DNA from: Saprospiraceae bacterium UBA6168
Lineage (GTDB): Bacteria > Bacteroidota > Bacteroidia > Chitinophagales > Saprospiraceae
DNA: 64,000 nt
NCBI GenBank assembly: GCA_002435785.1
Contig: DIUC01000066.1
Span: forward strand, 1 to 64,000
Direction: 5' to 3'
A program made the position numbers and the translations under genes. The notes under the pieces are model-generated. The model made no database searches. It was given only the letters and a program-made list of their open reading frames with translations, and was not told the origin of the DNA. This document shows, one piece after another, positions 39,605 through 48,499 of this stretch; position 1 is the first letter of the stretch; the number at the start of each line of letters is the position of its first letter.

Positions 39605-40487
39605 ATTTGCGATGGTATTTTTTGTTGAACCAATGGCCGATGTTGTTCAATATGAACGTAAATACAAAAAGCGTGATGCCTGCTGCAAATATGGTGCGGT
39701 ACTCCAATGAATTTTGAGGCACATCGCCCATACTTACCTGCACGATATAAGTGGTGATGGTTTCGATGGGCACCAGGGGGTTCAGCGTGAGGCGAGGCTG
39801 CTGCCCAGCGGCCACTGCCACTATCATCGTCTCGCCAACTGCCCTGGATATGGCAAGCAAGACGGATACAATGATGCCGGACGCTGCCGAGGGCACGATT
39901 ACACGGAAGGCAGTCTGTAAACGGCTGGCACCCAATGCCAAGGAGCCGTGCCGAAGGGAAATTGGCACTGCAGATATGGCATCATCGCTTAGGGACGAAA
40001 CATAGGGGATAATCATTATGCCCATGACGAACCCTGCCGAAAGGGAATTGAACCCCGCCATTTCTGGGAAAAACGATTGGAGGAACGGCGTCACCACCGT
40101 GAGTGCAAAAAAGCCATATACCACGGTCGGCACGGCAGCGAGCAACTCAAGGATGGGCTTTATAACGGTCTTGAATTGCTCGTGGGCATATTCATTAAGG
40201 TAGATGGCGATGGTGAGGCCAATGGGCAGCGCCACCGAAATGGCAATGAGTGACGTGAGAAATGTGCCGCTTAATAGTGGGAGAATACCAAAATGCTTGT
40301 CAGCAAAAAGTGGCGTCCATTGCGTGTCGGTGAGGAAATCCACGATGGAGACTTCGGTGAAAAAAACGAAAGCTTCGGATAAAAGCACATACAAGATGCC
40401 AATAGTCGTCAACACCGTTAATAGCGCACAAAAGGCGAGGACCGAAACAATTATTTTTTCTTTGATTACCCGGCTGAACAACATCAT
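39597..40487 (-). CDS. pstC: Phosphate ABC transporter permease PstC
   Basis: The 296-residue protein has about six hydrophobic segments. The periplasmic-side loop contains FFTEVSIVDFLTDTQWTPLFA, typical of PstC, and the EAA-type loop SLALGASRLQTAFRVIVPSAASG follows. AVPTVVYGFFALTVVTPF is also characteristic. It partners PstA in the membrane. It is separated from pstS by a 238-bp spacer with a 31-bp inverted repeat and a smaller hairpin, a likely site for lowering expression of the permeases relative to the binding protein. Confidence 0.95.
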   Translation of the reverse strand: MMLFSRVIKEKIIVSVLAFCALLTVLTTIGILYVLLSEAFVFFTEVSIVDFLTDTQWTPLFADKHFGILPLLSGTFLTSLIAISVALPIGLTIAIYLNEYAHEQFKTVIKPILELLAAVPTVVYGFFALTVVTPFLQSFFPEMAGFNSLSAGFVMGIMIIPYVSSLSDDAISAVPISLRHGSLALGASRLQTAFRVIVPSAASGIIVSVLLAISRAVGETMIVAVAAGQQPRLTLNPLVPIETITTYIVQVSMGDVPQNSLEYRTIFAAGITLFVFTFILNNIGHWFNKKYHRKYE

Positions 40488-40514
40488 AATGAATTGAGCG
40501 GCTCCGCAAAAAGG

Positions 40515-40543
40515 CTTTCCGAGCGCATTTTACGTTCGGAAAG
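40515..40543 (-). terminator. Small hairpin upstream of pstC
   Basis: CTTTCCGAGCG pairs with CGTTCGGAAAG (one G-U pair) around a 7-base loop, 28 bp before the pstC ATG. Possible attenuator or processing site. Confidence 0.4.
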
Positions 40544-40557
40544 GTCTCCTTATTTCA

Positions 40558-40716
40558 ATGGTTCGTGAGGTTTTGAGGTTTTGGGGTTCTTAGGTTAGGG
40601 GACGCAGGCAATTTTTTGAACGGGATACCTTTTTTGCAACCTTTCAAAAAATAATTTGGCACATCACCTTCTCCCCAATCCTTAAAACCCTAAAACCTCA
40701 AAACCTCACGAACCAT
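40558..40716. repeat. 31-bp inverted repeat with 97-base loop between pstS and pstC
   Basis: Arms 40558-40588 and 40686-40716 match over 31 bp with one mismatch that stays a G-U pair. Each arm is built of GAGGTTTT-like tandem units. It starts 9 bases beyond the pstS stop codon. A transcript spanning it could form a long stem that partly terminates or is processed. Confidence 0.8.
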
Positions 40717-40725
40717 TATTATTTG

Positions 40726-41700
40726 CTATTGATGGGTTTTGACGAATTCATTCCATTTGCTGCGTTGAGCATCATACTGGGCATCCTCCATTGGAATGAA
40801 TCCAACCTCCCTTGAAAGTACACCAGCATTGTCAATGTAAAAATTCACAAAAGACTGTATCTCAGGACGTTTGACCGCCACACTGTTGATGTAAATCAAT
40901 AGCGGACGAGAAAGTGGAGCGTAGGTCTGGTTTTTCACCGTTTCTACGGATGGCAAAATGGCGCCCTTGCCATTTGCGTCGTTTTGGTCATCTACTGGGA
41001 CGAGCTTTAATTTGTCCATATTGGCTTCATAGTAGGCGTAGCCGAAGAATCCGAGCGCATTTTTATCGTTCATAACGCCTTGCACCAACACGTTGTCATC
41101 TTCGCTTGCCGTATAATCACCACGGCTGCTGTGGCTTTTGCCAACGATGGCTTCTGTAAAATAATCGTAAGTACCGGATTCGGTGCCTGCGCCGTAGAGG
41201 TTAAATTTTTCGTTGGGCCATTCCGGGCGGATTTGGTTCCATGTCTTGATTTTGCCCTGTGCTGCTGGTTCCCACATCTTTTTCAGCTCGGAAACCGTGA
41301 TGTCTTTTACAAAGGTATTTTGCGGGTTTACCACAATGGAAAGCCCATCGAAAGCAACCTGTACCTCGGTGTAATGAATGTTGTTCTGGTTGCAGGCCGC
41401 AATTTCTTCCTCCTTGATGGGGCGGGAGGCATTGTTGATGTCGGTTTCGCCGCGCCCAAATTTTTTGAACCCGCCACCTGTCCCAGATAATCCTACCGTC
41501 ATTTTCACGTCGGGCTGTTCTGCTCTGAACTCCTCGGCAACAGCTTCAGAAATGGGGTAAACAGTACTTGACCCGTCTATTCTGACCTCACCTTTCAGTT
41601 TGCCACCAGCGCCCTGTTGGTCGGCATTTTGTTTGCCGCCACATGCGCCCAACAATAAAGAAACTACGAAAAGGGCGATGAATTGAATTTGAGTTTTCAT
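40726..41700 (-). CDS. pstS: Phosphate-binding protein PstS
   Basis: The 324-residue protein is a lipoprotein: ALFVVSLLLGAC with lipidation at the Cys, followed by GGKQNADQQG. The mature part is a PstS-type binding protein with IDGSSTVYPISEAVAEEF near its start, VGLSGTGGGFKKF, and the phosphate-contacting pattern GAGTESGTYDYFTEAIVGKSHSSRGDYTASEDDN. It captures phosphate for PstCA. It is preceded by 205 bp of spacer after the porin gene, without an evident TAnnTTTG, so it may be transcribed together with the porin. Confidence 0.95.
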   Translation of the reverse strand: MKTQIQFIALFVVSLLLGACGGKQNADQQGAGGKLKGEVRIDGSSTVYPISEAVAEEFRAEQPDVKMTVGLSGTGGGFKKFGRGETDINNASRPIKEEEIAACNQNNIHYTEVQVAFDGLSIVVNPQNTFVKDITVSELKKMWEPAAQGKIKTWNQIRPEWPNEKFNLYGAGTESGTYDYFTEAIVGKSHSSRGDYTASEDDNVLVQGVMNDKNALGFFGYAYYEANMDKLKLVPVDDQNDANGKGAILPSVETVKNQTYAPLSRPLLIYINSVAVKRPEIQSFVNFYIDNAGVLSREVGFIPMEDAQYDAQRSKWNEFVKTHQ

Positions 41701-41905
41701 TGTTAATGTTTTTGCAGATTGAGAGATTCTCCCAAATTAATGGACAAACCTCTTAAATCTTTCCAAATTATTTAGCTTGTTTACTTAAATTTAATAAGCG
41801 GTTAAGGCATTTGCACTTTAGTTGCTTTTTCTGGTTTGTTGAAATTCCTCAGATTGGCAAATGTTCTGTCACAGAAGGTCCCTTCTGTTTGAAGTGTGCC
41901 AAAAC

Positions 41906-43159
41906 CTAAAAGTTCAATTGTGCCTGCAGCCGCAGCAGCCGCCCTTCTTGCAGGTTGCCCTGCTTCGCAAAATCCTCAAAACGGCGCTTGGAAATGGTGT
42001 ACATGGCCACCAGCTCAAAGTTCTTGGAAGGCTGCCATTCCAGGCCGATTTCAGTTTCCGTCACGTCGTAGCTGCGGGCGTCCAGTTCGTGCTTTTTGCC
42101 GCCCTCGTAGTGCTGGAAGCGGGTGAACGGGATGATGATGTGCTTGCCTTTTTTCACCATATAGGAAAGCGTCACGTAGCCGCCCTGAAGGTCACGGGTC
42201 TCGATGGAATCGGTGGCGGGGTTGAACTGAGGGCCTTTGCCCATGTTGTACTCCGCCTGTATGCCGAAGGGCTTTGGGTACAAAATGAACGATGCGGCCA
42301 TGCGCTGGTCGGTGTAGCTGCGGTCGGCGACGTACTTCACTTCCTTGCTCAATTGGTCGGTGGGCATGACCCATTTGCCCGTGTAGCCTTGCAGGCTGGC
42401 CTCTACGATTTGGCCGTTTTTGAGCTCAAAAGGCCAAGTGATTCGGCTGACGATATGCGGCTCGTCGTTCAGCTCTGGTTTGTTGGCGGTCTGGCCATTG
42501 TAGGCGCCGAAGGCGAAAACACCATAATCGCCTGAGCCTTTCAGTCCGTCCCTCACGAGGCTGGAGAAGAGCTTGCGCTTGCTTTCGGGTGCCCAGTAAA
42601 AGAACACGCCAAGGTCACGCTCGTTGCTCACGGCGCTGTTCATGGCATCGTGGCGGTCGAGCGGCAGGCGGTTTTGGCTCGATTGCAGGTTTTCAAAACC
42701 AAAAGGCACCTTGCTCTGCCCGATGCGGAAACGGAACTCGTTTTTGTCGTCCAGCCCCAAGTCGAAGTAGGCATCCCGAAGCTGTCCGAAATGCAGTCCC
42801 GTGGAAGAGGCGGAGCTGGCAAAGTCTGGTTGCACATAAAAATAGACCCGCTTGCCCACTTGCCCAGAGAAGATAAGGCGCATCCGGCGGATGAAAAAGC
42901 CACCGTTGTCGCCCCAAGAGCGGTCGCACTGCTCGCACTTGAGGTTTTCGTTGGTCTCCAACAGCCGGTTGTAGCGCACCTGCATGTAGCCCCGGAGGGA
43001 AATGTTCTCAAACCATTTTTTTTCTGTTTCGGGCTTTGGTAATACTGCGATGTCGGTGGGTTGTTGTGCCAGTGCTTGCGCAGCTAAAGCCATAAAAAGG
43101 CAGGTGAATAGTTTTGCCACAAACTGCTTGAGCAGCCTGCGACGATTGGTCGTGACCAT
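41906..43159 (-). CDS. Phosphate-selective-type outer membrane porin (OprO/OprP family)
   Basis: The 417-residue protein has a signal peptide (TCLFMALAAQALAQ) and an OprO/P-type beta-barrel pattern. RGYMQVRYNRLLE near the start, GGFFIRRMRLIFSGQVGKRVYFYVQPDF and FRFRIGQSKVPFGFENLQSSQNRLPLDRH are hallmark strands of the family. The last strands end LLRLQAQLNF with a C-terminal Phe, as expected for outer-membrane insertion. Its place at the head of pstSCAB-phoU supports phosphate or polyphosphate uptake through the outer membrane, an inference from context. Complete. Confidence 0.88.
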   Translation of the reverse strand: MVTTNRRRLLKQFVAKLFTCLFMALAAQALAQQPTDIAVLPKPETEKKWFENISLRGYMQVRYNRLLETNENLKCEQCDRSWGDNGGFFIRRMRLIFSGQVGKRVYFYVQPDFASSASSTGLHFGQLRDAYFDLGLDDKNEFRFRIGQSKVPFGFENLQSSQNRLPLDRHDAMNSAVSNERDLGVFFYWAPESKRKLFSSLVRDGLKGSGDYGVFAFGAYNGQTANKPELNDEPHIVSRITWPFELKNGQIVEASLQGYTGKWVMPTDQLSKEVKYVADRSYTDQRMAASFILYPKPFGIQAEYNMGKGPQFNPATDSIETRDLQGGYVTLSYMVKKGKHIIIPFTRFQHYEGGKKHELDARSYDVTETEIGLEWQPSKNFELVAMYTISKRRFEDFAKQGNLQEGRLLRLQAQLNF

Positions 43160-43248
43160 TTTTTAGTTTCTAATTAAGAATTAATAATACCGTTTTCTAA
43201 AATCAGGGCAAAATTCTTATTGGAGCGTGAATACAAGATGAATCAAAT

Positions 43249-43290
43249 ATTAAGTCTGTGTTAAGTTTTTGGGGTTTACACAAACTTAAT
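43249..43290. promoter_or_regulatory. Candidate PhoB-type boxes in the divergent porin / regulator region
   Basis: On the plus strand ATTAAGT-CTGT-GTTAAGT (43249-43266) is a direct repeat of a 7-mer with 11-bp spacing, the geometry of a PhoB box. On the minus strand ATTAAGT-TTGT-GTAAACC (43273-43290) repeats the first half in the opposite orientation. TAAGTTTG on the minus strand (43281-43288) is also a possible porin promoter. Both divergent transcripts could be controlled here by the adjacent regulator. Confidence 0.45.
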
Positions 43291-43322
43291 CTTGCCTTAG
43301 CGCAGCCTTAGCACCGGGCGGA

Positions 43323-43330
43323 TACTTTTG
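43323..43330 (+). promoter_or_regulatory. Candidate -7 promoter of the PhoB-like regulator gene
   Basis: TACTTTTG followed by G lies 163 bp upstream of the regulator ATG, just before the second copy of TTTCTAATTAAGAATT (43337-43352; first copy 43167-43182, beside the porin start). Confidence 0.4.
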
Positions 43331-43492
43331 GCGAGTTTTCTAATTAAGAATTCTCCCTGCGGGGAGTCAGGAGTCGTATGTAAATGCGGCTCCTTTTTTT
43401 TGCCCATTATCATGGTTCTGTGGGTGCATATTACCGTTTGTACCTCAACTTTACTTCCTTTGTGTAGTTGAATTGCGATAAAAAAATGGAAC

Positions 43493-44170
43493 ATGAAGGT
43501 ACTGCTCATTGATGACGAAATCTCTATCAACGGCTTCATCAACAAGGGATTAGTGGAAAATGGGTTTGAAGTCACGCAGGCTTTTGACGGCGAAATGGGC
43601 TTGCGCCTCGCCCGCAACGGTGGCTTCGATGTCATCATCCTCGACCTGGTCATGCCGGGCATCAACGGGCTGGAGGTCTGCCGCAAGCTGAGGGTGGAGC
43701 ACCACCTCCAGACTCCCATCCTCATGCTCACGGCCCTTAACACCACGCAGGACGTGGTAGAGGGGCTTAATATGGGTGCGGACGATTACCTCGGCAAGCC
43801 CTTCAAGTTCCAGGAGCTGCTCGCACGGGTGCGGGCGCTGGGCCGCCGGAGCGGAAGCCTCGCCAAGCCAACCAACCTGCTCCAAGTTGCCGACTTGGTA
43901 ATGGACTTGGACCAAAAAAAAGTGGTCCGGGATGGACTTGAAATGCAATTGACACTGAAAGAGTTCTTGCTATTGGAGTGCCTCATCCGCAACAAAAACC
44001 GGGTGTTGTCCCGCCTTGATTTGTTGGAAAAGGTCTGGGGCATCAACTTCGACACCGGCACCAACGTCGTGGACGTTTACATGAACTACCTTCGCAACAA
44101 AATTGACAAGCCGTTTGACCAAAAGCTCATTCAAACGGTGGTCGGGATGGGCTATGTCATACGAGAATGA
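43493..44170 (+). CDS. OmpR/PhoB-family response regulator
   Basis: The 225-residue protein has a receiver domain (1-120) with LLIDDE at the start, phospho-acceptor Asp51 in VIILDLVMPGING and conserved Lys102 in YLGKPFKF. A winged-helix Trans_reg_C domain (about 130-225) follows: LTLKEFLLLECLIRNKNRVLSR, VWGINFDTGTNVVDVYMNYLRNKID, ending VVGMGYVIRE. It is probably the local PhoB equivalent because it is divergent from the pst operon, but regulator-target assignment is inferred from position. The kinase gene begins 26 bp downstream. Confidence 0.9.
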   Translation: MKVLLIDDEISINGFINKGLVENGFEVTQAFDGEMGLRLARNGGFDVIILDLVMPGINGLEVCRKLRVEHHLQTPILMLTALNTTQDVVEGLNMGADDYLGKPFKFQELLARVRALGRRSGSLAKPTNLLQVADLVMDLDQKKVVRDGLEMQLTLKEFLLLECLIRNKNRVLSRLDLLEKVWGINFDTGTNVVDVYMNYLRNKIDKPFDQKLIQTVVGMGYVIRE

Positions 44171-44195
44171 AACGCAAAGCTCCCAATTCCTCAAC

Positions 44196-45554
44196 ATGAA
44201 AATCCGCAATCGCCTCACCCTTATCTATGCTTTGACCGCCTTCGCAACGATGCTGGCTGGTGGGATTTTCATCTATTGGTTCACCGCAAGGTTTCACCAC
44301 AACGAGTTCTTCCGACGGCTCGACGAGCGGGCCGAAATCACCAAACAGATTTTTTTGGAGAAAAACGAGACCGTCACGCAAGTTGTAAGGGAGAAGTTCT
44401 TGCACACGCTGGACGATGAAGAGGAATTTGTGACCACCCTCCAGCCCGATGGGCGTGACTCCTTGAACAAGCTGTTTTACCCAGGTTTGGGCAGCGAAAT
44501 TTTGGAGGAATCCAGCGTGTTCTTTTGGCAAAAGGAGCGGCAGGGCGTTGCCAAGCGCTACCTTTTGCCGGGAGGCGATTATGTGGTCGTCGTGACGGCA
44601 TTGGATTTCTTCGGCCAGTCCAAGCTGATGAACCTTCGGAAAATCCTGCTCATTTGGACAGCACTTTGTTGTCTTATATTAATAGGTGTCGGCTATTGGG
44701 CCACCGGCAGGGCACTCCGCCCGCTGGAACTGAAAATCCTAAAAGCCAGTCGCATCAGCGGCAATCGGCTCGACCTGCGGCTGGAGGTCAAAAACCCGCA
44801 CGACGAAATTGGGGCGCTTGCATTGGCCTTCAACTCCATGCTCGACCGGCTGCAGGCGGCCTTTGAGGCGCAGCGGCGCTTCGTCAGCAATGCAAGCCAC
44901 GAACTGCGCAACCCCATGACGGCCATCATTGGCGAAGCCGAAGTGCTGCTCGCCAAGGAGCGAAGCCCCGAAGAGTACAAGGCTGCCCTGCACATCATTC
45001 AAACCGAGGCAGAGCGCTTGGAGCGGCTGACCAATAACTTGCTCTTGCTGGCCAGTTCGGATTCCATGGCCCAACTGCCCACTCATCGGTCTGTCGCCCT
45101 GGATGCGTGCGTGATGGAGGTATTGGAAAAATTTCCGGCTGACCGCCTGATGCTCAATCTACCCGACACGGACACAAAACTGATGGTGAGTGGCAATCCT
45201 TCCCTGTTGGCCGCTGCCATTTCCAATATTTTGGACAATGCCTTCAAGTTCAGTGGCGACCAGCCCGTAACGGTGAGCCTGACTGCCAATCACACTGACT
45301 GCCACCTGAAAGTCATGGACATGGGAATTGGGATACCAGCAAATGATTTGGGCAATATTTACCAGCCACTCTTTCGTGCCCAAAATGCAAGGAGGTTTCG
45401 GGGCACCGGCTTTGGTTTGCCGTTGGCAAAAAAAATAGTCGAGTTGCACGGCGGCCAATTGGAAGTGCAATCCGAGGAAGGCATGGGGACGACGGCGTCT
45501 GTTTACCTACCGCTTTCTTTGCCAAATGAGGCCACTGCTGCAATGCGTACCTAA
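44196..45554 (+). CDS. Membrane sensor histidine kinase, PhoR-like by context
   Basis: The ATG at 44196 gives 452 residues starting MKIRNRLTLIYALTAF; the frame opens earlier inside the regulator gene but the first membrane segment starts here. Layout: TM1 (about 8-30), periplasmic domain (31-150), TM2 (LLIWTALCCLILIGVGYWA), HAMP (GRALRPLELKI), HisKA with phospho-acceptor His in FVSNASHELRNPMTAIIGEAE, and HATPase with NAFKFSGDQPV, GMGIPANDLGNIYQPL and GTGFGLPLAKKIVE. An Asn-Pro-Met in place of the usual Thr-Pro-Leu is tolerated. It would phosphorylate the regulator encoded upstream. Confidence 0.92.
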   Translation: MKIRNRLTLIYALTAFATMLAGGIFIYWFTARFHHNEFFRRLDERAEITKQIFLEKNETVTQVVREKFLHTLDDEEEFVTTLQPDGRDSLNKLFYPGLGSEILEESSVFFWQKERQGVAKRYLLPGGDYVVVVTALDFFGQSKLMNLRKILLIWTALCCLILIGVGYWATGRALRPLELKILKASRISGNRLDLRLEVKNPHDEIGALALAFNSMLDRLQAAFEAQRRFVSNASHELRNPMTAIIGEAEVLLAKERSPEEYKAALHIIQTEAERLERLTNNLLLLASSDSMAQLPTHRSVALDACVMEVLEKFPADRLMLNLPDTDTKLMVSGNPSLLAAAISNILDNAFKFSGDQPVTVSLTANHTDCHLKVMDMGIGIPANDLGNIYQPLFRAQNARRFRGTGFGLPLAKKIVELHGGQLEVQSEEGMGTTASVYLPLSLPNEATAAMRT

Positions 45555-45655
45555 GGCATTGAATAAAGCGAAGGTTAGCCTCAAGCCATCGTATCGCTTC
45601 CCAAACGCTTGATTTTCAAGTTGGGGGAGCATGGAGAAAGGTCAAAAACTTACCC

Positions 45656-46864
45656 CTATTTCATTGGGCGTAAGTACACCGTCTTTTTAATGGGGTTGGC
45701 AAAGTCGAAGCCACTGGAATCCAACTCCATGAAAACGGGGAAAAAGTAGGGCCTGCTCACGATGAGCCGGTATTTTTTTCCGGTGAGGATGGGCAGTTCC
45801 AAGGTGCTGTTCTCAGACCGTAGGATTGTCACTTCGATGGTGCCTGTTTCCATGTTTTCCAGTTCGATGTTGCAGCCATAAAGTGCAGTATTGTCCAGTT
45901 CGCTCCTGGTGTTGACCAAAAGGCTTCCGCTCAGGATACCCGAAAAAACAGAAAAATCGGGGCAACCCTTGGGTGCGTTCTGGCAGTTGTCGTTGGGCCT
46001 GTTAGAGCAGAAATAGCTGGTCTTGGTTGGTTGGTGATAGCTGAAGTGCAATTCGTCGAAGGCAGAGTTGACAGCACCCAGGTTATCAGGGGCTTCCCAC
46101 GTTCCGGTGGTGGTTTTTTCGCAGCGGTACACGTCGAAGCCACCTTTTCCTTCCGGCTTGTTGGAGCTGAAAAACACCATCTGTCCGTGGGTGAAAAAAT
46201 GGGGCGTCACCTCGTCGTGTTCGGTATTGTAGGGGAGGTTGACGGGGTTGCCGAAGGTGCCGTCCCGCTCTACGGTGCAAAACCAAATGTCAAAGCCACC
46301 CTTGCCGCCCGGCCTGTTGGAGGCAAAGTAAAGCACCTCTTTTTTCAACAAAAAATCATAGCCGCAGGCGGGATGGGTGTTGATGGTACCTGATTGATTG
46401 ATGTGCTTTGGCAGTGCAACGATATTCCCCCAAGTACCATCGTACTGCTTGGCACGATACCAGATTTCACTTTTCCCCTGCTGTACTAAATGGGATTCTT
46501 TAAAAATGGTGTAGTAAATCCTATCGGCTGCCAAATTGAGGGTGGCATAAGCGGCGTGCGTCTCATCCTCTTTGGGGTTGATGGTTTGCAAGGTGGCAGG
46601 TCCATTCCGCATCGTCGAGAACAGCCGACTGACCTTGCCCGTACCCAGCTTCTTCGGAACGGAAGCCGAAAAATAGATTTTGTCCCCATAGCGAAAGGGA
46701 GCGAGCACATTGCCGCCAACGTTCAAGCTTCCGCCCACCAGTTTGACCTCCCCACTGGATGCGGAGGGTTGGTGCGCCACGTGCGGTTCTAACTGCTGTG
46801 CTTGAATTTGTCCAACAAAAAAACAACACGCTAACAAGGGTTTCAACAAATACAAGTGCTTCAT
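45656..46864 (-). CDS. Secreted PD40/WD40-like beta-propeller protein
   Basis: The ATG at 46864 (MKHLYLLKPLLACC) gives 402 residues with a signal peptide ending QIQAQ. The body has PD40-type propeller repeats, marked by paired strings FASNRPGGKGGFDIWF and FFSSNKPEGKGGFDVYR, and YFCSNRPNDNCQ. These appear in PorE/PorW-like and OmpA-associated Bacteroidota surface proteins. The C-terminal region (about 310-402) is a small beta domain. There is no OmpA C-terminal domain and no T9SS tail. It could bind the cell wall or another surface protein; function unknown. Confidence 0.75.
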   Translation of the reverse strand: MKHLYLLKPLLACCFFVGQIQAQQLEPHVAHQPSASSGEVKLVGGSLNVGGNVLAPFRYGDKIYFSASVPKKLGTGKVSRLFSTMRNGPATLQTINPKEDETHAAYATLNLAADRIYYTIFKESHLVQQGKSEIWYRAKQYDGTWGNIVALPKHINQSGTINTHPACGYDFLLKKEVLYFASNRPGGKGGFDIWFCTVERDGTFGNPVNLPYNTEHDEVTPHFFTHGQMVFFSSNKPEGKGGFDVYRCEKTTTGTWEAPDNLGAVNSAFDELHFSYHQPTKTSYFCSNRPNDNCQNAPKGCPDFSVFSGILSGSLLVNTRSELDNTALYGCNIELENMETGTIEVTILRSENSTLELPILTGKKYRLIVSRPYFFPVFMELDSSGFDFANPIKKTVYLRPMK

Positions 46865-47232
46865 TATTGATTCGGACAAGGATGGACTAAGAAGCTGTTA
46901 AGACTTTGCTGGTTGAGAAAAAAGCGTGATTTTCTGTCCCAAAGTAGTTTAGCCAAAAGAGAAAAGCCTAAACAGCTTCTTGGTTAACGCCCCGATTAAG
47001 GCTCCGGTTTTGCGCCGAAGAAGAGAACCCTGCGTGGCGGTAGCTGACAAGGTTGCTGCCGATTGCAAAACAAAGGTCTCTTGCGCTAAAAATTCGAGAT
47101 TCTGTCGTTTTTTGAGTGGTTGTGAATGTCGCTGCTTTGGTATGGCCAAGTATAAAAATTGGTTGCCAAAGGTAATGGTTTTGTTTTGATATGAACCGCC
47201 GCAAATTTTCAGCCATTTGAGCCAATCGTTTA
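46865..47232. other. Spacer of about 370 bp without a recognised gene
   Basis: Open frames of 60-106 codons exist on both strands (for example minus strand 46949-47269) but none has a recognisable domain, a start signal or a codon pattern like the neighbours. The stretch AGAAGAGAACCCTGCG and its surroundings look non-random, but I could not fold or classify it by eye. Confidence 0.4.
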
Positions 47233-47240
47233 TACCTTTG
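47233..47240 (+). promoter_or_regulatory. Candidate -7 promoter of the DUF3298-type lipoprotein
   Basis: TACCTTTG followed by G lies 28 bp upstream of the ATG at 47268. Confidence 0.45.
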
Positions 47241-47267
47241 GTCAAAAATTCACAGAAATATTTCAAC

Positions 47268-48074
47268 ATGAAAATTCAATTACAACCACTGCTTTTGCTG
47301 GCCATTTTTGTAGTAGTATTTGGTCAATCCTGCAAGAACGACAGGCCTGTTTCCGCCGAGCCAACCCCACTGGCGTTGGAAACCAAGGTAATTGAGCGCA
47401 AGAACGGCCCGGATTGCGACAAGCCAGATACCCTTGTCTTCAATTGCGCCCAAGTTATTTTCAAATACCCCTTTCTCAAAGATGGCAGCGACTCGCTCCG
47501 CCAAGCCGTGGACAATTGGTCACGGGAGTTCATGACATCTTGGGTCGGCATGTCCGAAGAGCCGGACAACCTTCCCCCGCTCGACGAGGCCATTGCTAAT
47601 TTTTTCAACATGCACCAAGAGCAGGTAAAGGAAATGCCCGATGCCCCTGCCCACTATATGGCAGAAACCGTTGACACGGTGCTGCTAAACGATGGCAAAT
47701 ACCTTACCCTAAAATTGGACGGGTACAGCTTCACGGGCGGTGCCCATCCGGGTGCCAGTTCCACCGTGGCCACCTTTGACGTGGCCACCGCAAAAAAAGT
47801 CACGCTCGACCAACTCGTGACAGACCTTGGCGCATTGCAGGCCATTGCGGAGAAAAAGTTCCGGGAAGTGCGGGCCGACCTCTTCAAGCCAGCGAGCCAA
47901 GATGATGCCGCTTTTGAGTTCGATGAGGGGTTCCCGTTCAAGTTGGCCGACAATACAGGGTTGGTCAAGGACGGGATCTATTTCATTTACGTTCCCTATG
48001 AGGTAGGCCCTTGGTCTATCGGCGAAACGGAATTTGTACTGCCGTTTAGCGAGATTGAAAGCATCAGGAAATAA
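47268..48074 (+). CDS. DUF3298/RsiV-like lipoprotein
   Basis: The ATG at 47268 (MKIQLQPLLLLAIF) gives 268 residues with a lipoprotein signal ending FGQSC. The mature part contains the DUF3298/DUF4163 pattern: the strand FKYPFLKDGSDSLRQAVDNW, then GKYLTLKLDGYSFTGGAHPG followed by ATFDVATAKKVTLDQLV, and the end DGIYFIYVPYEVGPWSIGETEF. These proteins resemble the extracellular domain of the anti-sigma factor RsiV, which binds lysozyme, and many standalone lipoproteins of unknown function. No membrane helix or anti-sigma domain follows here. The -7 box upstream supports this start over the earlier frame at 47217. Confidence 0.75.
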   Translation: MKIQLQPLLLLAIFVVVFGQSCKNDRPVSAEPTPLALETKVIERKNGPDCDKPDTLVFNCAQVIFKYPFLKDGSDSLRQAVDNWSREFMTSWVGMSEEPDNLPPLDEAIANFFNMHQEQVKEMPDAPAHYMAETVDTVLLNDGKYLTLKLDGYSFTGGAHPGASSTVATFDVATAKKVTLDQLVTDLGALQAIAEKKFREVRADLFKPASQDDAAFEFDEGFPFKLADNTGLVKDGIYFIYVPYEVGPWSIGETEFVLPFSEIESIRK

Positions 48075-48084
48075 GCCTGGTCAG

Positions 48085-48143
48085 GTTGCTGGTTTTGCGC
48101 ATTAGGATTCAAGATATGGCGTCCCAAAACCAAAACCAGCAAC
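48085..48143 (+). terminator. Inverted repeat after the DUF3298-type gene
   Basis: GTTGCTGGTTTTG pairs with CAAAACCAGCAAC over 13 bp with a 33-base loop, starting about 11 bp after the stop codon. Possible terminator; the loop is large and no T-run follows. Confidence 0.35.
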
Positions 48144-48315
48144 TTGGCCCCCATCCCTGAAACCAGTGAAATTTGCCGCTCCGCTCCGCTGCGTGTAAGC
48201 TTGTTCGCAGAAGGTTTCTAACTTTGACGAGTATTACCGTCTATCCCACCACTTAAGAACAACTTGCTTCCTGACCTTCGGAAAAAACGATTGAAACATC
48301 AGTCACCAAATTCCG

Positions 48316-48323
48316 TACATTTG
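48316..48323 (+). promoter_or_regulatory. Candidate -7 promoter of the OmpA/TSP3 gene
   Basis: TACATTTG followed by G lies 177 bp upstream of the ATG at 48500, implying a leader of about 165 bases, long for this window. Between 48144 and 48316 I saw no gene. Confidence 0.4.
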
Positions 48324-48499
48324 GTTTAAGGAAAAAAATGGGCTGTGCGCCCCGTTTCTGTTCAAAAATAAGCAATTGAAAGTGCCGAGGATACGGCGAG
48401 GTGAAAAGGCAAGTCGCTGATTTTCAATGAATTGGCGAGCTATCAACCCCTTGGTGTTGTTCATTCGTGCAACTTTCGTCCCAAATCAGATTTAAAATT

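Noticed and set aside
46949..47269. 106-codon minus-strand frame in the spacer after the propeller protein
   Set aside because: Three overlapping frames on two strands are open here, none has a domain, and the region has no promoter match pointing that way.
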